From contig JAAZBW010000472.1 in assembly GCA_012513625.1 (NCBI GenBank), positions 1 through 14,027 of the forward strand: a stretch of DNA of 14,027 nt, given 5' to 3'. Source of the DNA: Actinomycetales bacterium. GTDB lineage: Bacteria; Actinomycetota; Actinomycetes; Actinomycetales; Actinomycetaceae. The first letter of the stretch is position 1; each line of letters begins with the position of its first letter. Shown here piece after piece: positions 5,792 to 12,559 of the stretch. The notes under the pieces are model-generated. The model saw nothing but the letters and a program-made list of their open reading frames with translations. It had not been told where the DNA came from and did no database searches. Position numbers and translations under genes: made by a program.

Positions 5792-7048
5792 TCAGCCGAT
5801 ACGCTCCGCTTCGATCGTGAAGTTCCAATCGCCAAGCCGGTCCACGAGGGTGTGGCCCATCGCCGTGGCCGGCGTGAGGACGCCTGCCGCGGCGGGAAGC
5901 CGGGCGGCGTCGAGCGCCAGGGCGAGGGCGCTCTGACCCAACATGACCGCGGTGCCGCCGTAACCCGGGTCCAGATCAGCGGCGACCGTGGTGCGGTAGC
6001 GAGCCCCCGTCGTCGTGGTGGAGGTGATCTCCATTCGGAACTCGCCCACCGCGCGTTGCTCGGCGGACGGGCCCTCTCCCGGTTTCGGCAGCATCCGATC
6101 GATGAGCGCACGGGTTGGGGCCCAGGCCATTCCCCCCACCAGCGCGCCGAGACCCGCTCCCATCGCAACCGCGCGCACGGCGGCCAGCCGGCCCGAACCC
6201 ATATCGGTCACCTCGCGGTACCGCAGCCCACGGCCATAGGACCATTCGGTCAGGGTGTTGGACAGCCGGACGATTCGCGTGTTGTAGCCGGCCATCACGA
6301 ACGGCCCGTGCCAGTGGCCCGTGGCGGGATCGCGCTCGGCGGGCACGAGGCTCCGGAGCGCGGACGCCGGCCCCGCGTCACTCGGTGGCGCCGCGGGTTC
6401 GTCCCTGCGCCGAGGACTGAGGGAGTAGGGATCGCGCAGAATGCGGCGGAGTCTCCGGTCCCGGCGCAGCGTGAGCGCCTGCTGACGGGCAGAGTCGATG
6501 GTGCCTCCGGAGAGGCCGCCCTTGAGGGACCGCACCACCAGCGTGGTCTCCTCCAGCGTGCCCTGACCGTCCGCAGCCGCACGCTGCGCAGTCAGGAAGA
6601 CACCGAGATCGGAGGGGATCGAATCGAATCCGCAGGAGTGCACAATGCGCGCCCCGGTTTCCTCAGCGCGAGCTGCCACGTGATCCAGGGTCCAGCGGAC
6701 GAACAGCGCCTCACCCGTGAGATCGGCGTAGTGAGTGCCTTCCTCGGCGGCGGCTCGGACGAGGTCCTTCCCGTAACGGAAGTAGGGACCCACGGTGCTG
6801 GCAACCACCGCCGTCCGCGAGGCCAGACTCCGCATCGCCCCGGCGTTCCCGGCCTCGGCCTCGATCAAATCCCACTCGCGGGCCGCACCCTCGAGGCCGT
6901 CCCGGACATCCGTGAGGCGCGCCAGCGAACGCCCGGCCAGCGCAATCCGAAGATCCGGTTCCGCGGCCTCGGCAAGGTGCGCCGCTACCAGGGAGCCGAC
7001 GTAGCCGGTGGCACCGAACAGAATCACGTCGAACTCGCGCCCAGTCAT
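5792..7048 (-). CDS. Saccharopine dehydrogenase-fold oxidoreductase (trans-acting enoyl reductase-like, COG3268)
   Basis: The 418-residue protein opens MTGREFDVILFGATGYVG, an N-terminal Rossmann fold with the dinucleotide motif GATGYVG at residues 12-18. ALAGRS follows, then VVASTVGPYFRYG, HYADLTGEALF and IVHSCGFDSIPSDLGVF, blocks typical of the family containing mycobacterial Rv2449c and Rv2953. The length matches this family (about 418 residues). Rv2953 is a trans-acting enoyl reductase in phenolic glycolipid/DIM synthesis, but most relatives, including this one, have no known substrate. I chose the ATG at 7048 because the motif begins directly after it. The upstream extension is Ala/Arg-rich, and no good ribosome binding site precedes either start, so a leaderless mRNA is possible. 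The ino1 pseudogene lies downstream on the same strand. Confidence 0.85.
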   Translation of the reverse strand: MTGREFDVILFGATGYVGSLVAAHLAEAAEPDLRIALAGRSLARLTDVRDGLEGAAREWDLIEAEAGNAGAMRSLASRTAVVASTVGPYFRYGKDLVRAAAEEGTHYADLTGEALFVRWTLDHVAARAEETGARIVHSCGFDSIPSDLGVFLTAQRAAADGQGTLEETTLVVRSLKGGLSGGTIDSARQQALTLRRDRRLRRILRDPYSLSPRRRDEPAAPPSDAGPASALRSLVPAERDPATGHWHGPFVMAGYNTRIVRLSNTLTEWSYGRGLRYREVTDMGSGRLAAVRAVAMGAGLGALVGGMAWAPTRALIDRMLPKPGEGPSAEQRAVGEFRMEITSTTTTGARYRTTVAADLDPGYGGTAVMLGQSALALALDAARLPAAAGVLTPATAMGHTLVDRLGDWNFTIEAERIG

Positions 7049-7068
7049 TGGCCCACTGTGGCATGGCA

Positions 7069-7080
7069 CGGCACGTGCCG
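7069..7080. promoter_or_regulatory. 12-bp palindrome in divergent promoter region
   Basis: CGGCACGTGCCG is a perfect palindrome in the 98-bp gap between the divergent saccharopine-dehydrogenase-like gene and the small acidic protein gene. TACGCT at about 7107-7112 is a possible -10 for the plus-strand gene. Its position suggests a shared operator, but palindromes of this length arise easily in GC-rich DNA. Confidence 0.3.
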
Positions 7081-7146
7081 CCGCCGGGCGCCCCACCTGC
7101 TCCGCGCCTACGCTGGAGCGGTACCCGCGCTATCGAGGAGGACGCC

Positions 7147-7416
7147 ATGACCGAGAGCCCAAACTTCCGGCGGGACGATGAGGACATCCGCTCTGCCGAC
7201 CCCGTTGGGGACGCGGCAGACCCCACCGTGGACGGCCTTCCCGAGGAGGGGGACCCCGCAGTGGTGGTGGCACCAAACCAGCACGGCATAGCTGCGGTGG
7301 TGCCGGGCACCAGCCCTGACTACGACGAGGCGGACGGCCCCGCTACCGACACCGCGGGCAACCCGCTGACACCCGAGGAGCGGGACGCCTCGGGAGATCA
7401 CAAGCCCTTCGACTGA
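7147..7416 (+). CDS. Small acidic hypothetical protein
   Basis: This 89-residue protein starts at an ATG preceded by a strong GAGGAGGA site (7135-7142). It is very rich in Asp, Glu, Pro and Gly (DDEDIRSADPVGDAADPT, PEEGDPAVVVAPNQHG, PDYDEADGPATD), has no cysteine, no membrane segment and no signal peptide, and is probably largely disordered. A short hydrophobic centre, VVVAPNQHGIAAVVPG, is the most protein-like part. I do not recognise a family. It is divergent from the oxidoreductase gene and convergent with the PIN toxin gene, so context gives no function. Confidence 0.7.
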   Translation: MTESPNFRRDDEDIRSADPVGDAADPTVDGLPEEGDPAVVVAPNQHGIAAVVPGTSPDYDEADGPATDTAGNPLTPEERDASGDHKPFD

Positions 7417-7557
7417 TCACGCAGTCTCGCTCATGTGCGTGGCCGCGTTCGCGGTGACGGATTGCCACCCCTGGAGCACACCACTCTCATGTCACTTCCG
7501 CGCTGGACGCCCTGATCAGCTGCCGCTCACCAGCCCCCCGCCGCTCACCGGCCCGGC

Positions 7558-7730
7558 GCGGGCCGTGCGCACGGTGAATTGTGTGGCCCAGGTTGGCGTG
7601 CAGACTTTGGCCACACCGTCGATGGGGATTGGGCGGGAACTCAACCACACAGTCGGCGGAGGGGGAACGCGGCCCCCGACTTGTGCGGGCCGTGCGCACG
7701 GAAACTTGTGCGGGCCGCGCGACCGGAAAC
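7558..7730. repeat. Intergenic direct repeats with 12-bp palindromic core and a 25-bp tandem pair
   Basis: The 17-mer GCGGGCCGTGCGCACGG occurs exactly at 7558-7574 and 7685-7701 and contains the palindrome CCGTGCGCACGG. The second copy is part of two adjacent 25-bp units, 7681-7705 and 7706-7730, each TTGTGCGGGCCG-(13 bases ending CGGAAAC), differing at three positions. An 8-bp inverted pair GTGTGGCC/GGCCACAC lies at 7581-7588 and 7609-7616. The whole 7417-7737 gap lies between convergent genes and holds no convincing coding sequence. Function unknown; transcription end signals or a dispersed intergenic repeat family are possible. Confidence 0.6.
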
Positions 7731-7737
7731 CCGCGCC

Positions 7738-8148
7738 TCAGTCCTCGATCACTACCGGCTGGACATCCAACCCATTGATACCGGTGAAATCCGCGGGATT
7801 GCAGGTGAAGAGCGGAAGGCCATGCGCGATGGCGGTCGCAGCGATGAGGGCGTCGTAGGCACGAGCAGCAGGCTTACGTCCTGCCGCTCGCAGGCTTGCG
7901 GCAACGCTCCCGAACGCACGAGCGGCAGCTGCATCGAACGGAAGAACGTCGAAGTCGGATTCGGCCTGCTGCAAATGCGCCTGCCGGGCCGCACGCTCCT
8001 GGTCATCAGTGGCCACGAGCGGCCCGACGGCGAGTTCGGCGAGCGTCACGGCCGTAATGACGGAATCATCCGGCAGTTGGGATGCATCGGTCACCTCGCC
8101 CAGGCGGATGACTGTTGACGTGTCGAGAACGCCGCGCTCGATGCTCAC
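7738..8148 (-). CDS. vapC: VapC-type PIN-domain toxin (partner of Phd-like antitoxin)
   Basis: The 136-residue protein has the PIN signature: D9 in VLDTSTVIRL, E38 in ITAVTLAELAVG, D99 in ARAYDALIAATA and the TCNPADF strand (N117, D120) near the end. Length and order match VapC ribonucleases, which cut specific tRNAs or other RNAs when released from their antitoxin. It starts at a GTG whose first bases overlap the antitoxin stop (GTGA), so the pair is translationally coupled. The specific RNA target cannot be read from the sequence. Confidence 0.9.
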   Translation of the reverse strand: MSIERGVLDTSTVIRLGEVTDASQLPDDSVITAVTLAELAVGPLVATDDQERAARQAHLQQAESDFDVLPFDAAAARAFGSVAASLRAAGRKPAARAYDALIAATAIAHGLPLFTCNPADFTGINGLDVQPVVIED

Positions 8149-8381
8149 AGAGTTGGGTCCAGCACGGTGTCGATGTCACGGCGCAGCGCGTCAGGATCCA
8201 CCCGGGGCAGCCGGCGACGCCGCTCAATCAGCTCGGCCGGAGGCGCACTGGGACGGCGCAGCGGAACAAGCTGCGCTGCCGGGGTGCCGTCACGGGTCAC
8301 CACCATGGATTCGCCACGGGCCACGCGATCGAGCACCTCCCCGCCGTGGTTCCTCAGCTCTCGAACTGTCACAGTGCCCAT
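8145..8381 (-). CDS. Phd/YefM-family antitoxin
   Basis: This 78-residue protein starts at an ATG at 8381 and reads MGTVTVRELRNHGGEVLDRV, then GESMVVTRDGTPAAQLVPL, the N-terminal DNA-binding fold of the Phd/YefM type. Its C-terminal half (PAELIERRRRLPRVDPDALRRDIDTVLDP) is the charged helix expected to wrap and block the PIN toxin. The open frame continues upstream through the palindromic control region, but that extension is not protein-like. Its stop overlaps the toxin GTG by 4 bp. Autoregulation through the palindrome at 8392-8407, centred about 19 bp upstream of its start, is likely by analogy. Confidence 0.9.
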   Translation of the reverse strand: MGTVTVRELRNHGGEVLDRVARGESMVVTRDGTPAAQLVPLRRPSAPPAELIERRRRLPRVDPDALRRDIDTVLDPTL

Positions 8382-8391
8382 ATCGCCCACC

Positions 8392-8407
8392 GTATCACCG
8401 GTGATAC
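8392..8407. promoter_or_regulatory. 16-bp palindromic operator candidate for the Phd-like/PIN pair
   Basis: GTATCACCGGTGATAC is a perfect palindrome ending 11 bp upstream of the minus-strand antitoxin start, where an autoregulated toxin-antitoxin promoter would lie. Half-site GGTGATAC resembles GGTGATATC at 8466-8474 in front of the plus-strand antitoxin. Confidence 0.6.
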
Positions 8408-8447
8408 ATGGCGCGCTCGCGAGACCTGCCGCCAGGAGGCGCGGTGC

Positions 8448-8474
8448 GATATCATTAGCGGAAGGGGTGATATC
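8448..8474. promoter_or_regulatory. Operator/promoter candidate of the RHH antitoxin gene
   Basis: GATATCA (8448-8454), 13 bases, then TGATATC (8468-8474) form a perfect inverted repeat. It overlaps a -10-like TATCAT (8450-8455) and the ribosome binding site GAAGGGG (8461-8467) of the plus-strand antitoxin starting at 8476. Binding here by the ribbon-helix-helix protein would block both transcription and translation starts. Confidence 0.5.
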
Positions 8475-8475
8475 C

Positions 8476-8694
8476 ATGGCAGATCTACTCATTCGCAACG
8501 TCTCGCCAGAGACACTCAAGAAGATCGACGCCGCCGCCGAGCAGCAGGGCCTTTCGCGGGCTGCCTTTCTACGTCAGCAGCTCGATGCGATTGCAAACCC
8601 GCTCAGTCGGGTCACGATGGCGGAACTCAAGCGATCCGCCAGACTTGCCGAAGGAGCCCTCGATGAGGACCTGATGCGCGGAGCATGGGAGTAG
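8476..8694 (+). CDS. vapB: Ribbon-helix-helix (FitA/VapB-type) antitoxin
   Basis: The 72-residue protein starts at the ATG eight bases after GAAGGGG. Residues 1-40 read MADLLIRNVSPETLKKIDAA, then EQQGLSRAAFLRQQL, a beta strand followed by two helices, the ribbon-helix-helix DNA-binding fold as in FitA. The C-terminal part (MAELKRSARLAEGALDEDLMRGAWE) is the toxin-binding tail. The longer open frame upstream overlaps the divergent antitoxin gene and is rejected. The PIN toxin gene starts 3 bp after its stop. Confidence 0.88.
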   Translation: MADLLIRNVSPETLKKIDAAAEQQGLSRAAFLRQQLDAIANPLSRVTMAELKRSARLAEGALDEDLMRGAWE

Positions 8695-8697
8695 CGG

Positions 8698-9117
8698 ATG
8701 GCTCCCGTCCAGCGTTGGCTCATTGACAAGTCGGCACACGTCCGACTCCCACACTCACCGGACGCCGAGCTCTGGCTCTCGCGGATCCAGCGCGGACTGG
8801 TGTCGATCGCTCCCGTGACGCTTCTCGAAGTTGGATATTCCGTCACCAATGCTGAGCACTGGACAGCGTTTCAGACCACGCCACCCGTGGGGCTCATGCC
8901 GGTCCAGGGGCTCGACGCCCATGCGGAATCGCGCGCTCTGCAGGTCCAGGGCCTGCTGGCCCGACGTGGCCACCACCGCGCCGTCAAGATTCCGGACCTT
9001 CTCATCGCCGCCACCGCGGAAGCCGCTGGGCTGACGGTCCTTCATGTGGACAAGTACTTCGACCTCATCGCTGCCGTGACCGGACAGCCCGTGGAGAGGC
9101 TGACAGGAGACTTCTGA
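8698..9117 (+). CDS. vapC: VapC/FitB-type PIN-domain toxin (partner of RHH antitoxin)
   Basis: This 139-residue protein carries PIN motifs at the usual places: D10 in WLIDKSAHVRL, E44 in VTLLEVGYS, D100 in KIPDLLIAATAEAAGLTVLHVD and D118 at the end of that segment, finishing FDLIAAVTGQPVERL. The LIDKSA start and AVTGQPVE end are typical of actinobacterial VapC proteins. It is an Mg2+-dependent ribonuclease by family. The ATG at 8698 follows the antitoxin stop by 3 bp, so the two form an operon. No terminator with a T-tract is evident downstream. Confidence 0.9.
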   Translation: MAPVQRWLIDKSAHVRLPHSPDAELWLSRIQRGLVSIAPVTLLEVGYSVTNAEHWTAFQTTPPVGLMPVQGLDAHAESRALQVQGLLARRGHHRAVKIPDLLIAATAEAAGLTVLHVDKYFDLIAAVTGQPVERLTGDF

Positions 9118-9351
9118 CGGGCAACTGCTGACGGGCCGGGCGCGGCACCGAACCTGCCCCAACAGGACAACCTTCCCGGCCCCGCGCTCAACGGAAGATC
9201 GCCCACGCAAGGTGACTTCCGTCGTCGGGCCCGCCCGGACGCAAACTGGCCCGGCGCGGCTCCCGGTGCCTACGCCGCTGACCGGCCCCGCCGTCACTCA
9301 CCGGCCTCCACGGCGCAACCCGGCCCGCCACGTGGCAACCGACGAACCAGA

Positions 9352-9411
9352 CAGTTGCCTCCGAGAGATGTGCGAAATCGGCCTTCGCCGCGCCGTTCTC
9401 GGAGGCAACTG
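9352..9411. repeat. 15-bp perfect inverted repeat with 30-bp structured loop
   Basis: CAGTTGCCTCCGAGA (9352-9366) and its exact reverse complement TCTCGGAGGCAACTG (9397-9411) enclose 30 bases. The loop contains a further short inverted pair GCGAA (9372-9376)/TTCGC (9384-9388). There is no T-tract after it. It may form a branched RNA or DNA hairpin. It lies between the PIN toxin gene and rpfB and is not inside any supported gene. Confidence 0.7.
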
Positions 9412-9562
9412 CCGTTGTCATGGGAGCAGGCGGAGCGGCTGAGAGGCGGAGAGGCCGGAGAGTCCGCGAGACAACGCCGCGGCGAGGCCGAGAGGCCGCG
9501 AGACGCCCCTCCACGCCTAGCCAGACCCGCAAACCCACCCGAATCCGCCCAAAACCCACTAA

Positions 9563-9655
9563 TTACGGTGTGACCGAGCCGACAGAGAGGCCGCTCACAA
9601 ACCATGGCAACCGCCTAGAACTCTGTATAACGAACTGGTTACGGTGAATTATCTG
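9563..9655 (+). promoter_or_regulatory. Candidate rpfB promoter and regulator-binding region
   Basis: The word TTACGGTG occurs twice, at 9563-9570 and 9639-9646. TATAAC (9626-9631) is a possible -10, and the local sequence TAAC-GAACTG-GTTA forms a small inverted repeat. This is AT-richer than its surroundings and is the most promoter-like part upstream of rpfB. Repeated GTTACG/GTAAC words are typical of actinobacterial cell-wall hydrolase promoters under MtrA-type control. That assignment is inference from the look of the site. Confidence 0.35.
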
Positions 9656-9702
9656 CATTTCGCAGCTGCGCCCCCGGCGCTCTCCAACCAAGGAAGTCGC
9701 TC

Positions 9703-10953
9703 GTGACCAGTAGTACCCAGAACACCTCCTTTGACGAGGCGTCGCAGTCCGCCGGCACCGAACAGGACGTCACCGCAACCGCCCCCGGGCGCACGCGGCC
9801 ACGCTGGTTCCGCCCGGCACTCGCCGCCGCCGTCCTCGTTCCTGTCCTCGCCATCGGCGGAGGCGTGGCCGCTGCCGCGCACAAGACGATCGAGTTGGAC
9901 TACGACGGCGACGTCTCGCAGGTCACCACCTGGTCCGGCTCCGTGGCCGGCTTCCTCGAGAAGGAGGGCATCGAACTCGCCGAGCACGATGAGGTCGCGC
10001 CCGGCCTGGACACGGCGCTCGACGAGGGCAGCGTGGTGGTGATCCGCGTGGCGCAGCAGGTGCAACTCGAGGTTGACGGCGAGACCACCACAATCTGGAC
10101 CACCGCCGGCTCCGTCCAGGAGCTCATGGCCTTCATGTCCGCCTCCGGACGCGAGGCCTCCATCATGGCGAGCTCGCGTTCCATCATCGACGGCCGCGAT
10201 CCGCTCGCCCTGCCCCTCGTGGAGGACGGCGACGTGCTGCTGGCCGTGGACGGCCGCGAGGAGACGCGCTATTTCGATGGCGCCACCTCCGTGCGCGACG
10301 CCCTCACCGAATTTGGCATCGAGCTGGGCGAGGAGGACGAGGTCTCCCTCGCCGCCGGCCCCGCCGATGAGGTGCTGTTGAAGGTCACCCGCATCTCCAC
10401 CTCGGAGCGCACCGAGACCGCCGAGGTCGCGTTCGAGACCGAGACCCGCACTTCCGCCTCGATGTTCAAGGACCAGTCCAAGGTGATCCAGGCCGGCGTG
10501 GCGGGTGAACGCACCATCGTCTACTCGGTCCGCACCGTGGACGGCGAAGAGGTTGAGGTCACGGAGGTCTCCAACGAGCTCACGACCGCTCCGGTCACCA
10601 AGATCATCGAGCAGGGGACCAAGGCGCGCCCGGTTGCGGCGCCGGCAGCGTCGTCCTCGACGTCGTCCTCGTCTTCCGCCTCGTCCTCCAGTGGCGGCGG
10701 TGGTTCCGTGGGCGGCGACGTCTGGGCTCGCCTCGCGCAGTGTGAGTCGGGCGGCAACCCGTCTATCGTGAGCGCCTCCGGCAAGTACCACGGGCTCTAC
10801 CAGTTCACGGTGGCCACATGGCAGTCGGTGGGCGGCTCCGGCCTTCCCTCGCAGGCCTCCGCCTCCGAGCAGACGCAGCGTGCGCAGGCCCTCCAGGCCC
10901 GCTCGGGCTGGGGCCAGTGGCCCGCCTGCTCCTCGAAGCTCGGCCTGCGGTAG
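9703..10953 (+). CDS. rpfB: Resuscitation-promoting factor RpfB (cell-wall lytic transglycosylase)
   Basis: The 416-residue protein starts at a GTG six bases after AAGGAAG. It is N-terminally anchored (transmembrane segment about 36-58). Three DUF348 repeats follow (about 61-115, 119-180, 182-230), then a G5 domain (about 235-306, with VIQAGVAGERTIVYSV). A Ser/Gly linker leads to a C-terminal Rpf domain (about 338-416): VWARLAQCESGGNPSIVSAS, GKYHGLYQFTVATWQSVGG and GWGQWPACSSKLGL. E348 is the catalytic glutamate and C347/C409 the likely disulphide pair. Rpf proteins cleave peptidoglycan outside the cell and stimulate growth of dormant cells, acting with RipA-type endopeptidases. This is the full RpfB architecture. 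It faces the RidA gene across a shared terminator. Confidence 0.95.
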   Translation: MTSSTQNTSFDEASQSAGTEQDVTATAPGRTRPRWFRPALAAAVLVPVLAIGGGVAAAAHKTIELDYDGDVSQVTTWSGSVAGFLEKEGIELAEHDEVAPGLDTALDEGSVVVIRVAQQVQLEVDGETTTIWTTAGSVQELMAFMSASGREASIMASSRSIIDGRDPLALPLVEDGDVLLAVDGREETRYFDGATSVRDALTEFGIELGEEDEVSLAAGPADEVLLKVTRISTSERTETAEVAFETETRTSASMFKDQSKVIQAGVAGERTIVYSVRTVDGEEVEVTEVSNELTTAPVTKIIEQGTKARPVAAPAASSSTSSSSSASSSSGGGGSVGGDVWARLAQCESGGNPSIVSASGKYHGLYQFTVATWQSVGGSGLPSQASASEQTQRAQALQARSGWGQWPACSSKLGLR

Positions 10954-10968
10954 ACACTTAAGCGCACG

Positions 10969-11007
10969 CAACAACGGCACCGGGGCGCGGCCTCGGTGCC
11001 GTTGTTG
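10969..11007. terminator. Bidirectional terminator between rpfB and the triple-RidA gene
   Basis: CAACAACGGCACCG (10969-10982) and its exact complement CGGTGCCGTTGTTG (10994-11007) form a 14-bp perfect stem with further G-C pairs inside. It lies 15 bp after the rpfB stop and 9 bp after the stop of the convergent RidA gene. The TTGTTGTTG and CAACAAC flanks are U/A-rich enough for termination either way, although neither is a pure T-tract. Confidence 0.75.
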
Positions 11008-11016
11008 TTGCTGGAG

Positions 11017-12291
11017 CTAGGACGCGTCCGGAGGTGTGCCCTCAGCGTTTGCGAGCACGGCGTCGATCTGGATCCGGGCTCCGCCGGGCAGTGCGGACAC
11101 GCCAACGGTGCGGCGGGCGGGAGTGCCGTCCGGGAAGAACTCGCCATAGACGGCATCCACGGCGTCAAGATCGCCGAGGTCGGTGAGGAAGAGGTTCACC
11201 TTGACCACGTCCTCGAGCGCGTGGTCGATGCTCTCGATGATCGCGCGGATATTGGTGAGGCACTGACGGGCCTGGGCGGCGACGTCGCCGTCGACGATCT
11301 TGCCGGTGGCGGCATCGATCGGCAGCTGCGCGGACAGGTGGTTGTAGTGCGAGAACGCCACGGTCTGCGTGGACAGCCGGTCGCGCGGCGCGGCGTCCGT
11401 GTTCTTGGCCCAGATGACGAGTCCGTGCCGGTCCTCCACCTCCTGCGGGGGCGTGCCGTCCCCGTGCGAAACCACGGCCTCGATCTGCACGCGCGCACCC
11501 AGCGGCAGGCCGGCGGCCTCCACCACGGTTCGCGCGGGCATGTACCCGGCCGTCCGGGCGATCCCGGTGTCCGGGAAGAACGTGGAGTAGATGGTGTTGA
11601 CGGCGTCCAGATCGGCGAGGTCCGTGAGGAAGATCGTGATCCGGACGATGTCATCGATCGGGACGTCGATTCCCGTGAGCACGGCCTTCACATTGGCGAG
11701 GCACTGGCGAGCCTGCTCGGCGGCGTCGCCGTCCACGATCGCACCCGTGGCGGGGTCGATCGGGAGCTGCGCGGAAAGGTTGTTGTAGTGCGAGAACGCC
11801 ACCGTCTGGGTGGAACCCGGGAGGCGCGGTGCGGCGTCCGTGTTGTGCGCGACCTTGACGAGGTCGCCGGCCTGCGGCGCGTCCGGGATGGTGCCCTCCC
11901 CGTGGGAGAGGAGCGCGTCCACCTGGACCGCAGCGCCGAGAGGGAGGGCGGCCACGGCCACGGTGGTGCGGGTGGGCGCGTAGTCCGTGAAGTGGCCGGC
12001 GATCACGGCGTCCACAGCCTCGGCGTCCGCGATGTCGGTGAGGAAGACGGACAGGCGGACCACATCATCCATGACGTGGTCGATGCCCTCCACCACGGCC
12101 TTCAGGTTTGTGAGGACCTGCGTGGCCTGCTCGGTGATTCCACCGGTCACGAGCTCGCCGGTGGCGGGGTTGATCGGCAACTGGGCCGAGATGTTGTTGT
12201 AGTGGGAGAAGGCAACGGTCTGCGAACAGGGCCCAATTGGCTTCGGAGCGTTCTGCGGGTTTCGCGCCAGTACCGCGTTGTAAGCACCCAT
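11017..12291 (-). CDS. Protein of three fused RidA (YjgF/YER057c/UK114) domains
   Basis: The 424-residue product contains three RidA domains in one chain, about 5-131, 148-278 and 295-416. Each opens with (S/T)QTVAFSHYN then SAQLPI(N/D)xATG, has a central VxxFLTD(I/L)xDxxAV, and closes with an Arg-containing stretch before LPxGAxVQ. The substrate-binding arginines are R108, R254 and R393/R394. The acid before the end is D125, E271 and D410 (Glu is usual in RidA). RidA proteins hydrolyse reactive enamine/imine intermediates from PLP enzymes and normally act as homotrimers of about 130-residue chains, so this looks like a covalent trimer. AGAGG (12301-12305) precedes the ATG at 12291. The further open frame upstream is not RidA-like. 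Downstream lies the shared terminator with rpfB. Confidence 0.9.
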   Translation of the reverse strand: MGAYNAVLARNPQNAPKPIGPCSQTVAFSHYNNISAQLPINPATGELVTGGITEQATQVLTNLKAVVEGIDHVMDDVVRLSVFLTDIADAEAVDAVIAGHFTDYAPTRTTVAVAALPLGAAVQVDALLSHGEGTIPDAPQAGDLVKVAHNTDAAPRLPGSTQTVAFSHYNNLSAQLPIDPATGAIVDGDAAEQARQCLANVKAVLTGIDVPIDDIVRITIFLTDLADLDAVNTIYSTFFPDTGIARTAGYMPARTVVEAAGLPLGARVQIEAVVSHGDGTPPQEVEDRHGLVIWAKNTDAAPRDRLSTQTVAFSHYNHLSAQLPIDAATGKIVDGDVAAQARQCLTNIRAIIESIDHALEDVVKVNLFLTDLGDLDAVDAVYGEFFPDGTPARRTVGVSALPGGARIQIDAVLANAEGTPPDAS

Positions 12292-12320
12292 CTCGGCACA
12301 CCTCTTTCGATCGTTCAGGT

Positions 12321-12341
12321 GGGAGACCGGCGTGGTCACCC
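12321..12341. promoter_or_regulatory. Imperfect inverted repeat upstream of the triple-RidA gene
   Basis: GGGAGACC, a 5-base spacer, then GGTCACCC are 8-bp inverted arms with one mismatch, 30 bp upstream of the RidA start. The divergent gap 12292-12559 holds the promoters of both flanking genes. No clear -35/-10 pair is visible, and the operator role is a guess from position. Confidence 0.25.
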
Positions 12342-12559
12342 GGAAGACGGCGGCCGGGTTGCCGCACGTCACACCCCCCGATTGCCGGCCTCGTTGGCGG
12401 AGCTGTGGCGAGAGGTACTACGAAATGTACTGTTCCCGCAGGCGGGGCGGGCCGTCTTGCCATTCGAGGTGGCAGGTGGGTGGCCGCCGCGTGGGTGTGC
12501 CCCCGTTTTCCCCGGTCCCGGCGTTCGTGTCAGCCCCCTCTGAGAGGCTGGAGGCAACC

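Larger units (their letters stand above)
9118..9702. other. Long intergenic region upstream of rpfB
   Basis: About 585 bp without a supported gene. Several open frames on both strands (for example minus 9188-9559) are long only because GC content is high. They are Arg/Pro/Ala-rich and span the inverted repeat at 9352-9411. Recognisable elements are that inverted repeat, a purine-rich low-complexity stretch with repeated GAGAGGC-like words (about 9421-9505), and two TTACGGTG words near rpfB. Parts (about 9275-9300) resemble the CT-CACCGGCC-rich stretch at about 7520-7552. Confidence 0.5.

Noticed and set aside
5744..7150. 468-codon plus-strand open frame
   Set aside because: It is antisense to the saccharopine-dehydrogenase-like gene and has no recognisable domain; GC-rich codon bias on the true strand opens the opposite frame.
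7681..7730. CRISPR array
   Set aside because: There are only two adjacent 25-bp units with no spacers and no cas genes nearby.
9188..9559. Minus-strand open frame in the rpfB upstream region
   Set aside because: It is Arg/Pro/Gly-rich without a domain and spans the inverted repeat; no ribosome binding site was seen.
9600..9702. c-di-AMP (ydaO) riboswitch before rpfB
   Set aside because: Such riboswitches precede some actinobacterial rpf genes, but the conserved core motifs are not visible here and the leader near the start is short.
9649..10980. 443-codon minus-strand open frame
   Set aside because: It is antisense to rpfB, with Gly/Ala/Arg/His-rich low-information sequence.
10996..12543. 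515-codon plus-strand open frame
   Set aside because: It is the antisense shadow of the triple-RidA gene, rich in His/Arg/Gly/Val with no domain, and it runs over the terminator.
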